From NCBI RefSeq assembly GCF_014302995.1, contig NZ_CP060295.1, forward strand, positions 6,935,501-6,999,500: DNA of 64,000 nt. The letters are read 5' to 3'. The position numbers and the translations under genes are program-made. Origin of the DNA: Variovorax sp. PAMC26660 (lineage in GTDB: Bacteria > Pseudomonadota > Gammaproteobacteria > Burkholderiales > Burkholderiaceae_C). How positions within the stretch are numbered: position 1 is the first letter of the stretch; every line of letters begins with the position of its first letter. Positions 44,806 through 52,922 of the stretch are shown in pieces. The notes beneath the pieces were generated by a model that had not been told where the DNA came from, ran no database searches, and worked only from the letters and a program-made list of their open reading frames with translations.

Positions 44806-45759
44806 TCAATCGAACAGGAAATCGGTGACGACAGCGATCTGTGCAGGATCGACCAGGGTCGGCGCATGGCCAACACCATCGAACTCGACCAGCTTTGCAT
44901 GCGGGCCGCGCTGCGTCATGGCCAAAGCCGTTTCACGCGACAGCAGATCCGAGACGGCGCCACGCAACAGCAGCGTGCGCGCATCGATGGCGTCGTACAG
45001 GCCCCACATGATCGCGCCGCCCTGTACTGCGGCTTCGGGGGTGATGGCACGCAGTGCAATCCCAATGGCCGGGTCGTAGTGAAGCACCCATGAGTCCGCA
45101 GCATCGTCGGCGCCCGCATCGACCTTGGCCGCGCCATCCGCCGTGCGTTGCGAGGCGGGCACCACCATGTGCTGCGACAGCGACAACCATTGGGCAGGCG
45201 TGTGCGGGCCGAACGTGGTCGACAGCGCCCACATCGCATCCGCAGCCGCCTGCACGCTGGCGAAGCTGCCGCTCTGCCCCACATAGGCACCGATGCGCTG
45301 CACCGCAGCGGGCTCGATCGTCGGGCCGACATCGTTCGCGATGAAGCGCCGGATCGGCCGCGCCAACGGCAGCTCTTTGTGGCCCGCAAGCACGAAGCCG
45401 ATCAGTCCGCCCATGCTGGTGCCGAGGTAGTCGAGCGTGTCGATCGCCTGTTCACGCTGCAGTTGCGCAATCAGCGCGACCATGTCGGCGGCATACACCG
45501 GCACTTGATAGAAGGCCGGATCGCGCAGCCAGTCGCTGCGGCCGCGCCCCACCACGTCGGGGCAGACCACGCGCACATTGCCACCGGCGCGCGCCACGAT
45601 GGCCTGGGCCAGCGCGTCGAAATCGCGCCCCTGGCGCGTCAACCCGTGCACGCAGATCACGACACGCGCACTGCGTGCGTCGCCCCATTGCCAATAGGCC
45701 ATGCGATGGCCGCCCTGGGCGTCGTCGCACGCCACGTAATGAAGCGTCGGTTCAGTCAT
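44806..45759 (-). CDS. Alpha/beta-hydrolase
   Basis: 317-aa hydrolase with the nucleophile elbow GTSMGGLIG, oxyanion region CVHGLTRQGRDFD and catalytic His in DGVGHAPTL; the acid is probably the Asp of AVSDLL. Substrate unknown. I chose the ATG at 45759 (MTEPTLHYVACDD). It lies 7 bp before relA and may be co-transcribed. Confidence 0.87.
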   Translation of the reverse strand: MTEPTLHYVACDDAQGGHRMAYWQWGDARSARVVICVHGLTRQGRDFDALAQAIVARAGGNVRVVCPDVVGRGRSDWLRDPAFYQVPVYAADMVALIAQLQREQAIDTLDYLGTSMGGLIGFVLAGHKELPLARPIRRFIANDVGPTIEPAAVQRIGAYVGQSGSFASVQAAADAMWALSTTFGPHTPAQWLSLSQHMVVPASQRTADGAAKVDAGADDAADSWVLHYDPAIGIALRAITPEAAVQGGAIMWGLYDAIDARTLLLRGAVSDLLSRETALAMTQRGPHAKLVEFDGVGHAPTLVDPAQIAVVTDFLFD

Positions 45760-45825
45760 GAAAACAGTGGGGTCCTGGTGCGGATAATGGGTTCGTCGCA
45801 TCCTACTTCAACCGGACTTTCGTCC

Positions 45826-46449
45826 TCACAGCGACCGCCCAGAAACCCCAGCTCCACAATCGACCAGCGGGCCAAGCACCGGCATCCGCTCACGCTTGCT
45901 AACCCTTCGGACGTTGACATAGTCAAAAACGGTAGAGCGCCCAAGTCCAAATAGCTCCGCCAGCTCCATGATGGTGAAACCATCAGCCCGCAGCCTCCTC
46001 AACTCCGCGACCTGGCTGTCGTCCAACTTACGGGCACTCCCACCCCACCGAACCCCGCGCTGATATGCAGACACCTGCCCTGCGAGAACGCGCTGACGTA
46101 TGAGCGACCGCTCCAACTGCGCCACGGCCCCAAGAATCTGAAGCATGAAGACGCCCAACGGGTTTGTCGTGTCGATAGGCTCGGTCAATGACTTGAAACC
46201 GCAGCCGCTCAACTTCAACTGATCCAGCAGATCCAAAAGATCCTTCAGTCCACGAGAGAGCCGATCCAGCTTCCAAACGACCAGGACGTCACCGTGGGAC
46301 AAGCTGGACAGAGCCCGCCGAAGCTCAGGCCGAGGGCCGACCGAGCTTCCCTTTTCGGAAAAGACCCGCTCGACGCCAGCAACGCGCAACGCATCCATTT
46401 GCAGATGTGTTTCTTGCTCACTGGTGGAGACCCGCGCATATCCGTGTGA
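45826..46449 (-). pseudogene. Resolvase/invertase-type serine recombinase without a start codon
   Basis: The frame encodes SHGYARVSTSEQETHLQMDA (catalytic Ser in YARVS), then VVWKLDRLSRGLKDL, LGAVAQLERSLIRQR and a C-terminal helix-turn-helix (TIMELAELFGLGRSTVFDYV). Where the initiator should stand the codon is TGT (46450-46452), and no ATG, GTG or TTG lies upstream in frame. The first ATG (46398) would remove the catalytic serine. Probably inactive, unless an unusual start is used. Confidence 0.75.
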
Positions 46450-46483
46450 ACAGGGGGCCGACCAGCGGCGGCGCGGACGATGG

Positions 46484-46831
46484 TCATGCGGCCACCTGCA
46501 CGCGATGAATCGACTCGACGAAATAATCCGTAAAACGATTCACATGCTGGGGCCGCAACATCACGCGGCCAACAACCGGACCGTCACAACCGTGAATGAC
46601 GTACACCCATCGGCCCCACGACGACAACCGCCCGTCGAGCATGCGAGCCGTCACCGCAGCGCAGCAACGCTGACGGCGAATCTCGCGCAGGGAGCGCACC
46701 CCATGCCCCACCACGACCGGAGCCGGCAAGCTTTCAGCCGTGGCGTAGTCAGGCAGGGATGCGCAATCGAGGAAATCAGCGACGCGCTCTGCTTGCTGTT
46801 TCGCGAAGACGGGGAACGAAATCTGATGCAT
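46484..46831 (-). CDS. Hypothetical protein of the resolvase island
   Basis: 115 aa, MHQISFPVFAKQQAERVAD at the start; predicted mixed fold with basic patches (SLREIRRQRCCAAVTARML) and two aromatic stretches near the C-terminus. Family not recognised. It is divergent from the HTH gene and upstream of the recombinase frame. Confidence 0.5.
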   Translation of the reverse strand: MHQISFPVFAKQQAERVADFLDCASLPDYATAESLPAPVVVGHGVRSLREIRRQRCCAAVTARMLDGRLSSWGRWVYVIHGCDGPVVGRVMLRPQHVNRFTDYFVESIHRVQVAA

Positions 46832-46858
46832 GCCGGCTCCAGTTAAAGTAGGATCACT

Positions 46859-46950
46859 TTTGTGAAATCCACCAATTTGTGGATTTCACAAATTTTATCG
46901 GGATTTGTGAAATCCCCAAATACTGAGTTCTTATTTGGGAATTCCCCAAA
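46859..46950. promoter_or_regulatory. Three dyad operators before the HTH gene
   Basis: First dyad: a perfect 14-bp inverted repeat, 46859-46872 with 46879-46892 (arm TTTGTGAAATCCAC). Second: GGGATTT/AAATCCC around GTG (46900-46916). Third: TTTGGGAATTCCCCAAA (46934-46950). The first two share TTGTGAAATCC. They fill the gap between divergent genes, as expected for autoregulation by the HTH protein. Confidence 0.75.
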
Positions 46951-46966
46951 CACGAAGGAGCGTCAT

Positions 46967-47224
46967 ATGGAACTGATCGACCTCATCAACACAGCAAGAG
47001 AAAAGCGCGGAAGCTACGGAGCGATGGCGCAAGACCTAGGCAAAGACCAAAGCCTGATCTCGCGCTGGAAGAAAGGCACCGAGAAGCCGGACGCAAGCGA
47101 GATCGCCTACATGGCCGATACCGCAGGCCTCCCCATCATGGAAACCGTCGCAGAGATGGAAGCGAAGCTACGCCCGCAATTCGCAACTCTATGGCGAAAG
47201 GCCATGCAGTCGGCTCACTCCTAA
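46967..47224 (+). CDS. HTH regulator of the resolvase island
   Basis: 85 aa from ATG 46967 with an AAGGAG Shine-Dalgarno. A helix-turn-helix is visible (YGAMAQDLGKDQSLISRWKK), followed by helices (ASEIAYMADTAGLPIMETV). It resembles Cro/C1-like regulators of small phages. A longer open frame upstream covers the operators and is not likely translated. It ends 21 bp before bdhA, so bdhA may now share its promoter. Confidence 0.75.
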   Translation: MELIDLINTAREKRGSYGAMAQDLGKDQSLISRWKKGTEKPDASEIAYMADTAGLPIMETVAEMEAKLRPQFATLWRKAMQSAHS

Positions 47225-47245
47225 TTCATCCGGAGATTGATCTTC

Positions 47246-48016
47246 ATGCTCAAAGGCAAAACCGCGCTTGTCACGGGGTCCACCAGTGGCATTGGCCTGG
47301 CCATCGCAAAGTCCCTCGCCCAGCAAGGCGCGAACATCGTGCTCAATGGTTTCGGCGATGCCGAAGCACCCAAGGCCCAGATCGAAGCGCTCGGCGTTCG
47401 CGTCGAATACCACGGCGCAGACATGAGCAAGCCCGAGCAGATCGAAGACATGATGAAGTTCGCTGCTTCGAAGTTCGGCCGTGTGGATGTCCTCGTGAAC
47501 AACGCCGGCATCCAGCATGTCGCCAAGGTCGAGGACTTTCCCGCCGAACGTTGGGACGCAATCATCGCAATCAACCTCACGAGCGCATTTCATACGACGC
47601 GGCTGGCAATTCCCGCGATGCGCGAAGCCAACTGGGGCCGCGTCATCAACATCGCATCGGCACACGGCCTCGTGGCCTCGGCGCAGAAGTCGGCCTACGT
47701 GGCGGCCAAGCACGGCATCGTCGGCTTCACCAAGTCGGTGGCACTCGAAACCGCAACGACGGGCGTCACGGTCAACGCGATCTGCCCTGGCTGGGTGCTG
47801 ACGCAACTGGTGCAAAAGCAGATCGACGACCGCGCGACACGCGAAGGCATCACGGCCGCGCAGGCGCAGAACGAACTGCTGGGAGAAAAGCAGCCTTCGC
47901 TGCAGTTCACGACCGTCGAGCAACTGGGCGGCCTTGCCGTCTTCCTGTGCTCGCCGGCGGCCGACCAGGTCCGAGGCGTCGCCTGGGCCATGGACGGCGG
48001 CTGGACTGCCCAATAG
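47246..48016 (+). CDS. bdhA: 3-hydroxybutyrate dehydrogenase
   Basis: NAD-dependent SDR that oxidises 3-hydroxybutyrate to acetoacetate in PHB breakdown. 256 aa. Cofactor motif VTGSTSGIGLAIA, NNAGIQH, catalytic Ser in NIASAHGLVAS and YVAAKHG. The C-terminal VRGVAWAMDGGWTAQ is typical of this family. GGAG lies 10 bp before the ATG at 47246. Confidence 0.93.
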   Translation: MLKGKTALVTGSTSGIGLAIAKSLAQQGANIVLNGFGDAEAPKAQIEALGVRVEYHGADMSKPEQIEDMMKFAASKFGRVDVLVNNAGIQHVAKVEDFPAERWDAIIAINLTSAFHTTRLAIPAMREANWGRVINIASAHGLVASAQKSAYVAAKHGIVGFTKSVALETATTGVTVNAICPGWVLTQLVQKQIDDRATREGITAAQAQNELLGEKQPSLQFTTVEQLGGLAVFLCSPAADQVRGVAWAMDGGWTAQ

Positions 48017-48043
48017 TGGGTAGCCCAGCGCTGCACGCCCTGT

Positions 48044-48751
48044 TTACTTGAGCTGGACCGAGCCCGACACGCTCACGACCACGCTGGTCTTGCCGGCTTC
48101 GACCGGCACAGCCGAATCGGCCGAGAACGACTTGGCCTGCATTGCCATCATGCGTGGATGGATCGGGCCGCTGTCGTTCGCATTCACCGACACCTCGCGC
48201 AGCGTGTAGCCGCCGAAGCCGAAGCCCTTGGCCAGCTCTGCAGCCTTCTGCTTGAAGTTCTCAATGGCGATGTTCTGCGCTTCGGTTTCGGTCTTGGTGC
48301 GCTGCTCGCGGCTCAGGCCGAAGCCCACGTTGCCGACGCCGAGCGTGGTGATACGGCCTGCGGCCTGGGTGATGCGCGGGAAATCGCGCCCTTCCAGCAC
48401 CAGCTCGGTCGAGCCCTGCCAGCCGTTGATCTTGCCGTCCTTCGAGTAGCGCGGCGACAGACTGAAGTTGCCGGTGCGCACATCGAGCTGGCCCGGCTGC
48501 GCATTCTTCTTGGCTTCGGTGAGCGCGGCATCGAGCGCGGCCTTCAGCTGCGTCTGCACGGTGGCCGCATCGGCCGCGTCGCGCGTGGTCACGAGCGTCA
48601 TGCTCAGCATGTCCTGCTGGACTTCGACCGTGCCGGAGGCGGTGAGCTGAAGCACGTTCTGCGGCGCTGGCGTGATGACGTTCTGGGCCAGCGCGGTGCC
48701 GGCCACGGCCAGAGCGGCGCAGGCCGCGAGCAATTTGATTGTGTTCTTCAA
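48044..48751 (-). CDS. SIMPL-domain (DUF541) periplasmic protein
   Basis: 235 aa with signal peptide (LLAACAALAVAGTALAQ, residues 7-23) and one SIMPL domain (LTASGTVEVQQDMLSMTLVT through the end). Family members are periplasmic and linked to oxidative stress in some bacteria, but function is poorly known. TTG start with AGGGAG upstream. Converges with bdhA. Confidence 0.87.
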   Translation of the reverse strand: MKNTIKLLAACAALAVAGTALAQNVITPAPQNVLQLTASGTVEVQQDMLSMTLVTTRDAADAATVQTQLKAALDAALTEAKKNAQPGQLDVRTGNFSLSPRYSKDGKINGWQGSTELVLEGRDFPRITQAAGRITTLGVGNVGFGLSREQRTKTETEAQNIAIENFKQKAAELAKGFGFGGYTLREVSVNANDSGPIHPRMMAMQAKSFSADSAVPVEAGKTSVVVSVSGSVQLK

Positions 48752-48802
48752 GACGAAGTACTCCCTGGGTTGGAATGAAAGACAAGCCCCGCGCCGACGC
48801 CC

Positions 48803-49159
48803 TCAGGGGCGTTGGCTGCGCGGTGCGGTCAGCGGACGGGCCGCGGTCGGCGGTGCCGGTGCGATCCGCTCGGCTGGCTGCGATTCTGCCGAATTCAGTG
48901 AAACCCCCACGGCTGGCGGCGTCCACTGGCCCCGGACCTGCTGCCGCAGCTCGAAGAGTTCGGCCGCCGTGAGCCGACGCCCGGCAACGGCCTCCTCGCG
49001 ACGGATCTCCTCTCGCTGCGCCGCCCGGTGCGCAGCCACCGCATCGCGGACCTCGCTGCGGCGCACCTCGCCGACCCTCAAGAAATCACCGGAAGCCGCC
49101 AACGCCGAACCGCAGGCGCAAGCAAGGATGAACGGCAAGGCAGAAAAAGGTAGTCTCAT
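48803..49159 (-). CDS. Small exported protein, unknown function
   Basis: 118 aa from ATG 49159. Signal peptide (MRLPFSALPFILACACGSAL), then a charged helical segment (VRRSEVRDAVAAHRAAQREE) and a Pro/Ala-rich tail. Not recognised. The 170 bp upstream to ompR should hold divergent promoters; I see no certain boxes. Confidence 0.65.
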   Translation of the reverse strand: MRLPFSALPFILACACGSALAASGDFLRVGEVRRSEVRDAVAAHRAAQREEIRREEAVAGRRLTAAELFELRQQVRGQWTPPAVGVSLNSAESQPAERIAPAPPTAARPLTAPRSQRP

Positions 49160-49332
49160 TGAGCAAAAGTCATTGGGTACCAAGGACTTTGCCACCTCTG
49201 GGCGAACGTCGGATGACCAGACCGCGAGCGTCCGCAAGTTTTGTAACTTAGTGTCAAACCATAAGTAAATCTGGCTCAACGGGACCTTAACGCCTTCAGA
49301 ATCGGCCCTGTTACAAATTCATCGTTGTAGAA

Positions 49333-50064
49333 ATGACTCAAGTTCCCGCTCGCACCGACAAGATCGTGATCGTCGACGACGACGCCCGCATCCGCGACCT
49401 CCTGCGCCGCTACCTGACGCAGGAAGGTTTTGAAGTGATCGTGGCCGAAGACGGCAAGGCGCTCAACCGCATCCTGTTGCGCGACACGGTCGATTTGATC
49501 GTGCTCGATCTGATGATGCCCGGCGAAGACGGCCTGTCCGTCTGCCGCCGCCTGCGCGCCGCCAACGACCGCACGCCAATCATCATGCTCACCGCCAAGG
49601 GCGAAGACGTGGACCGCATCGTCGGTCTCGAAGTCGGCGCCGACGACTACCTTGGCAAACCGTTCAACCCGCGCGAACTGCTGGCCCGTGTGCACGCCGT
49701 GCTGCGCCGCCGTCCGCCGCTCGAAGCGCCGGGCGCACCCTCCACGGAGAACGAGACCGTCACTTTCGGCCCGTTCGCCTTCGACCTCGGCTCGCGCACC
49801 CTGAAGAAGGATGGCGAAGAACTCTCGCTGACCACCGGCGAGTTCGCGATGCTGAAGGCGCTGGTGCGCCATCCGCGTCAACCGCTGTCGCGCGAAAAGC
49901 TGGCCCAGCTGGCGCGCGGGCGCGAGTTCGAGCCCTTCGACCGCAGCCTGGACGTGCAGATCTCGCGCCTGCGCAAGCTGGTCGAGTCCGACGCCGCCGC
50001 GCCGCGCTACATCCAGACCGTCTGGGGCGTGGGCTACGTGTTCGTGCCGGACGGCACGGCCTGA
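49333..50064 (+). CDS. ompR: OmpR-family response regulator
   Basis: Receiver domain (residues 10-125) with acidic pocket VDDDARIRDLL, phospho-acceptor Asp in IVLDLMMPGEDG and conserved Lys in DYLGKPFNPREL. The C-terminal winged helix has LTTGEFAMLKALVRHP and VWGVGYVFVPDG. 243 aa. It pairs with the histidine kinase 14 bp downstream; likely controls outer-membrane proteins in response to osmolarity, by homology. Confidence 0.93.
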   Translation: MTQVPARTDKIVIVDDDARIRDLLRRYLTQEGFEVIVAEDGKALNRILLRDTVDLIVLDLMMPGEDGLSVCRRLRAANDRTPIIMLTAKGEDVDRIVGLEVGADDYLGKPFNPRELLARVHAVLRRRPPLEAPGAPSTENETVTFGPFAFDLGSRTLKKDGEELSLTTGEFAMLKALVRHPRQPLSREKLAQLARGREFEPFDRSLDVQISRLRKLVESDAAAPRYIQTVWGVGYVFVPDGTA

Positions 50065-50078
50065 CGCGCTGTTGAGAG

Positions 50079-51563
50079 GTGGCCATCGGCCAATCCGCCA
50101 GACCCGGCCACGCACAGGACGACGGTGCACAGGTCACGATGCCGAGCCCTCTGGAGGGCAGCGGCGCGCGTGACCGTCGCCCCGGCCTGAAGGTCGGCTT
50201 CAGTCTTTTCTGGCGCACTTTCTTCCTGCTCGCGCTGCTGCTGATCGGCTGTACGGTCGCCTGGCTGCAGACATTCCGCTCGCTCGAATACGAGCCGCGT
50301 GCCATTCAAACCGCGCACCAGATCGCATCGCTCGTGAACCTCACGCGCGCGGCGCTGGTGTATTCGGACGCCATCACCCGGGTGTCGCTGATCAAGACGC
50401 TGGCTGACCAGGAAGGCGTTCGCATCCTGCCGCGCGAGCCCAACGACCGTTTCCAGCCCTACACCAGCGGCGCGCTCGACCTGCGTGTGACCGAGGAGCT
50501 GATCGACCAGCTCGGCGAAGGCACCACAGTGGCCAGCCGCGTGAACGACGAAGCCGGCCTGTGGATCGGCTTCACCATCGAGAGCGACACCTACTGGCTG
50601 CTGCTCGACCCCACGCGCTTCAGCCGCGTGGGCGGACGCACCTGGCTGGTGTGGCTGAGCACGGCCATGGCCCTGTCGCTGGCCGGCGCGGCGCTGATCA
50701 CGCGGCTCATCAATCTGCCGCTCAAGCAGCTCTCGCGCGCGACGATGCAAGTGCGCGAAGGCGAGTACGAGGCGCACCGGCTCGACGAGCGCGCCCGCAC
50801 CAACGAGATCCGCGCGGTCAACATCGGCTTCAACCGCATGGCCGATCAGCTCGCAAAAATCGAACAAGACCGCGCCATCATGCTGGCCGGCATCTCGCAC
50901 GACCTGCGCACGCCGCTCGCACGGCTGCGGCTCGAAACCGAGATGAGCGTGGCCGACGAAGACGCACGCGACCACATGGCCGCCGACATCGCGCAGCTCG
51001 ACGCGATCATCGACAAGTTCCTCGATTACGCCCGCCCCGACCATGTCGACCCGCGCCCTGTGCTGCTGCGCGATGTGGTCGATGCCTGTACCTACGCGGT
51101 GCAGGACTACGAAGAGATGAACATCACCGTCGATGTGCCCGCCGACCTGCGGGTGCTGGGCGACGAGGTCGAGCTCACGCGCGTGATCTCCAACCTGGTC
51201 GAGAACGCGCGGCGCTATGGCAAGACGCCATCCACGGGCGTGGCCGACGTCACGATCCAGGCGCAGGCCAACAACGACGCGGTGCTGATCAAGGTGCGCG
51301 ACCACGGCGCGGGCGTCGAGCCCGCCCTGCTCTCGCAGCTGACCAAGCCCTTCTTCCGCGGCGATGCGGCGCGAACCTCGGCGGCTGGCGCCGGCCTGGG
51401 CCTGTCGATCGTGGCGAAGAACATCGAACGCATGGGCGGCACCTTCGCGCTGACCAGCACCCCGGGGCGCGGCCTTGCCGCGCACATCCGCATGCCGCGC
51501 GCCATGCCCGAAGGCAAACCGACACCCAAGCCGGCCGAATTGCCGCCGGGCAAGAAGATCTGA
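50079..51563 (+). CDS. envZ: EnvZ-like sensor histidine kinase
   Basis: Inner-membrane sensor, 494 aa from GTG 50079 (an ATG at 50139 is also possible). Two membrane helices flank a periplasmic domain (about residues 45-65 and 190-210). Then come HAMP, the H-box AGISHDLRTPLARLRLE and the ATPase boxes NLVENARRYG, DHGAGVEP and AGLGLSIVAKN. Order and motifs match EnvZ. Confidence 0.92.
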   Translation: MAIGQSARPGHAQDDGAQVTMPSPLEGSGARDRRPGLKVGFSLFWRTFFLLALLLIGCTVAWLQTFRSLEYEPRAIQTAHQIASLVNLTRAALVYSDAITRVSLIKTLADQEGVRILPREPNDRFQPYTSGALDLRVTEELIDQLGEGTTVASRVNDEAGLWIGFTIESDTYWLLLDPTRFSRVGGRTWLVWLSTAMALSLAGAALITRLINLPLKQLSRATMQVREGEYEAHRLDERARTNEIRAVNIGFNRMADQLAKIEQDRAIMLAGISHDLRTPLARLRLETEMSVADEDARDHMAADIAQLDAIIDKFLDYARPDHVDPRPVLLRDVVDACTYAVQDYEEMNITVDVPADLRVLGDEVELTRVISNLVENARRYGKTPSTGVADVTIQAQANNDAVLIKVRDHGAGVEPALLSQLTKPFFRGDAARTSAAGAGLGLSIVAKNIERMGGTFALTSTPGRGLAAHIRMPRAMPEGKPTPKPAELPPGKKI

Positions 51564-51594
51564 AACTGATGCCGCCCCGTCGCCGGGGCTGGCT

Positions 51595-52086
51595 TCAGCG
51601 GTGCAGCAGAACGGCCGCGCGTGCTTCCATCGCGCGGCCTTCGCCCACCGGGCCGAGCTTTTCGGCGGTCTTGGCCTTCACATTCACCTGATCGACCGCA
51701 AGCCCCAGCGTGTCGGCAATGCGCTGGCACATGGCCGGAATGTGCGGTGCAAGCTTGGGCGCTTGCGCGATCACGGTGCTGTCGACGTTGCCGATCTCCC
51801 AGCCGGCCGCCCGCACGCGGCGCGCCGCCTCGGCCAGCAGCACCGCCGAATCGGCACCGCGAAACTGCGGATCGGTGTCGGGAAAGTGCCGGCCGATGTC
51901 ACCCAGACCGGCACCGCCAAGCAGCGCGTCAGTGATCGCGTGCAGTAGCACGTCGGCATCCGAATGCCCGAGCAGGCCCGTGATGTGCGGCACTTCGACG
52001 CCACCCAGGATCAGCTTGCGCCCTTCGGCGAGCTGGTGAACGTCCCAGCCTTCGCCGACGCGGATGTTGAACGGCTTCGTCGTCAT
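51595..52086 (-). CDS. ispF: 2-C-methyl-D-erythritol 2,4-cyclodiphosphate synthase
   Basis: MEP-pathway enzyme, zinc-dependent trimer, 163 aa. Metal ligands are in GWDVHQL and [13 protein letters not shown]; other family motifs are [19 protein letters not shown] and [14 protein letters not shown] 52086 overlaps the ispD stop (ATGA). Confidence 0.97.
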   Translation of the reverse strand: MTTKPFNIRVGEGWDVHQLAEGRKLILGGVEVPHITGLLGHSDADVLLHAITDALLGGAGLGDIGRHFPDTDPQFRGADSAVLLAEAARRVRAAGWEIGNVDSTVIAQAPKLAPHIPAMCQRIADTLGLAVDQVNVKAKTAEKLGPVGEGRAMEARAAVLLHR

Positions 52087-52805
52087 GCCATGGCCTTCTT
52101 GCGACCGAGCAGAACCGCCTCGGCCAGTGCAAAGTCTTCGGGAAAGGTGACCTTGAAGTTCTGCGCGCTGCCCGGCACCAGCAGCGGCGACAGCCCGATG
52201 GCCTCGATCGCGCTGGCTTCGTCGGTCACGGCGTCGCCCACGCGCTCCAGCGCGTCGAGCAGCATGCCCAGGCGAAACATCTGCGGCGTCTGCGCCAGCC
52301 ATTTGTCGGCGCGAGGCAGGGTGTGGGCCACACGGCTTTCGGTGGTGGATGCCTTCAGCGTGTCCGCCAGCCGGTGCGCCAGCAGGCCGCCGACGGCATC
52401 GTGCTCGCAGGCCGCGATCAGCGCCTCGATCTGGCTCGACGTGACGAGGCAGCGCGCCGCATCGTGCACCAGCACCCAGTCGTGCGCGCCGGCGCCCTTC
52501 TGCCGCAGCGCCAGCAGGCCGTTGCGCACCGTGGCCGCGCGGGTCAGGCCGCCGACGCGCAGCAAGTGCTCGTCCTGCGCCGGAAAGCGCGGCAGCGCTG
52601 CGTCCACATCGCGATCGTCCGGCGACACCACCAGCGCCAATCCGGCAAACCGGCCCGCCAGCGCACGAAAAGCCTCCAGCGTGTGCGCCACCATCGGCTG
52701 GCCGGCCAGGCGCCGGTACTGCTTGGGCGGCGTGGACTGGGCATGCCCCGCGCGGTGGCCGGAGCCGGCACAGGGAATCAGCACGAAAAGTCGGGAAGAA
52801 GACAT
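52083..52805 (-). CDS. ispD: 2-C-methyl-D-erythritol 4-phosphate cytidylyltransferase
   Basis: MEP-pathway enzyme that makes CDP-ME from MEP and CTP. 240 aa from ATG 52805. Nucleotide-binding motif [13 protein letters not shown] with the Lys of [12 protein letters not shown], then [11 protein letters not shown] and [16 protein letters not shown] (seen as [11 protein letters not shown]). The very long open frame continuing upstream lies antisense to mfd and is a coincidence. Confidence 0.95.
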   Translation of the reverse strand: MSSSRLFVLIPCAGSGHRAGHAQSTPPKQYRRLAGQPMVAHTLEAFRALAGRFAGLALVVSPDDRDVDAALPRFPAQDEHLLRVGGLTRAATVRNGLLALRQKGAGAHDWVLVHDAARCLVTSSQIEALIAACEHDAVGGLLAHRLADTLKASTTESRVAHTLPRADKWLAQTPQMFRLGMLLDALERVGDAVTDEASAIEAIGLSPLLVPGSAQNFKVTFPEDFALAEAVLLGRKKAMA

Positions 52806-52922
52806 GAGGTCCTGTACGGGGCGATGGCCGACAAGCGGATAAAGGGCCGCCATTCTAGAATTGCCCTTCGCACACCCCTCGCCAGCCGGCGCGGGGTGTT
52901 GTGCATTTCCAGTAAGCGTTCC

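Larger units (their letters stand above)
45826..47224. mobile_element. Small island with resolvase-family frame and phage-type regulator
   Basis: Between the alpha/beta-hydrolase and bdhA lie a resolvase/invertase frame, an unrecognised ORF, a cluster of operator dyads and an HTH gene, none of which has an obvious link to the flanking metabolic genes. Filamentous phages of Ralstonia use a resolvase-type recombinase, so a filamentous-phage leftover is one explanation, but no coat, pI (Zot) or replication gene is present. Ends not defined. Confidence 0.45.

Noticed and set aside
46862..46966. Longer HTH protein starting at 46862
   Set aside because: The added codons run through all three operator dyads, while AAGGAG directly precedes the ATG at 46967.
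45826..47224. Tn3-type transposon around the resolvase
   Set aside because: No transposase and no terminal inverted repeats were seen, and the recombinase lacks a start.
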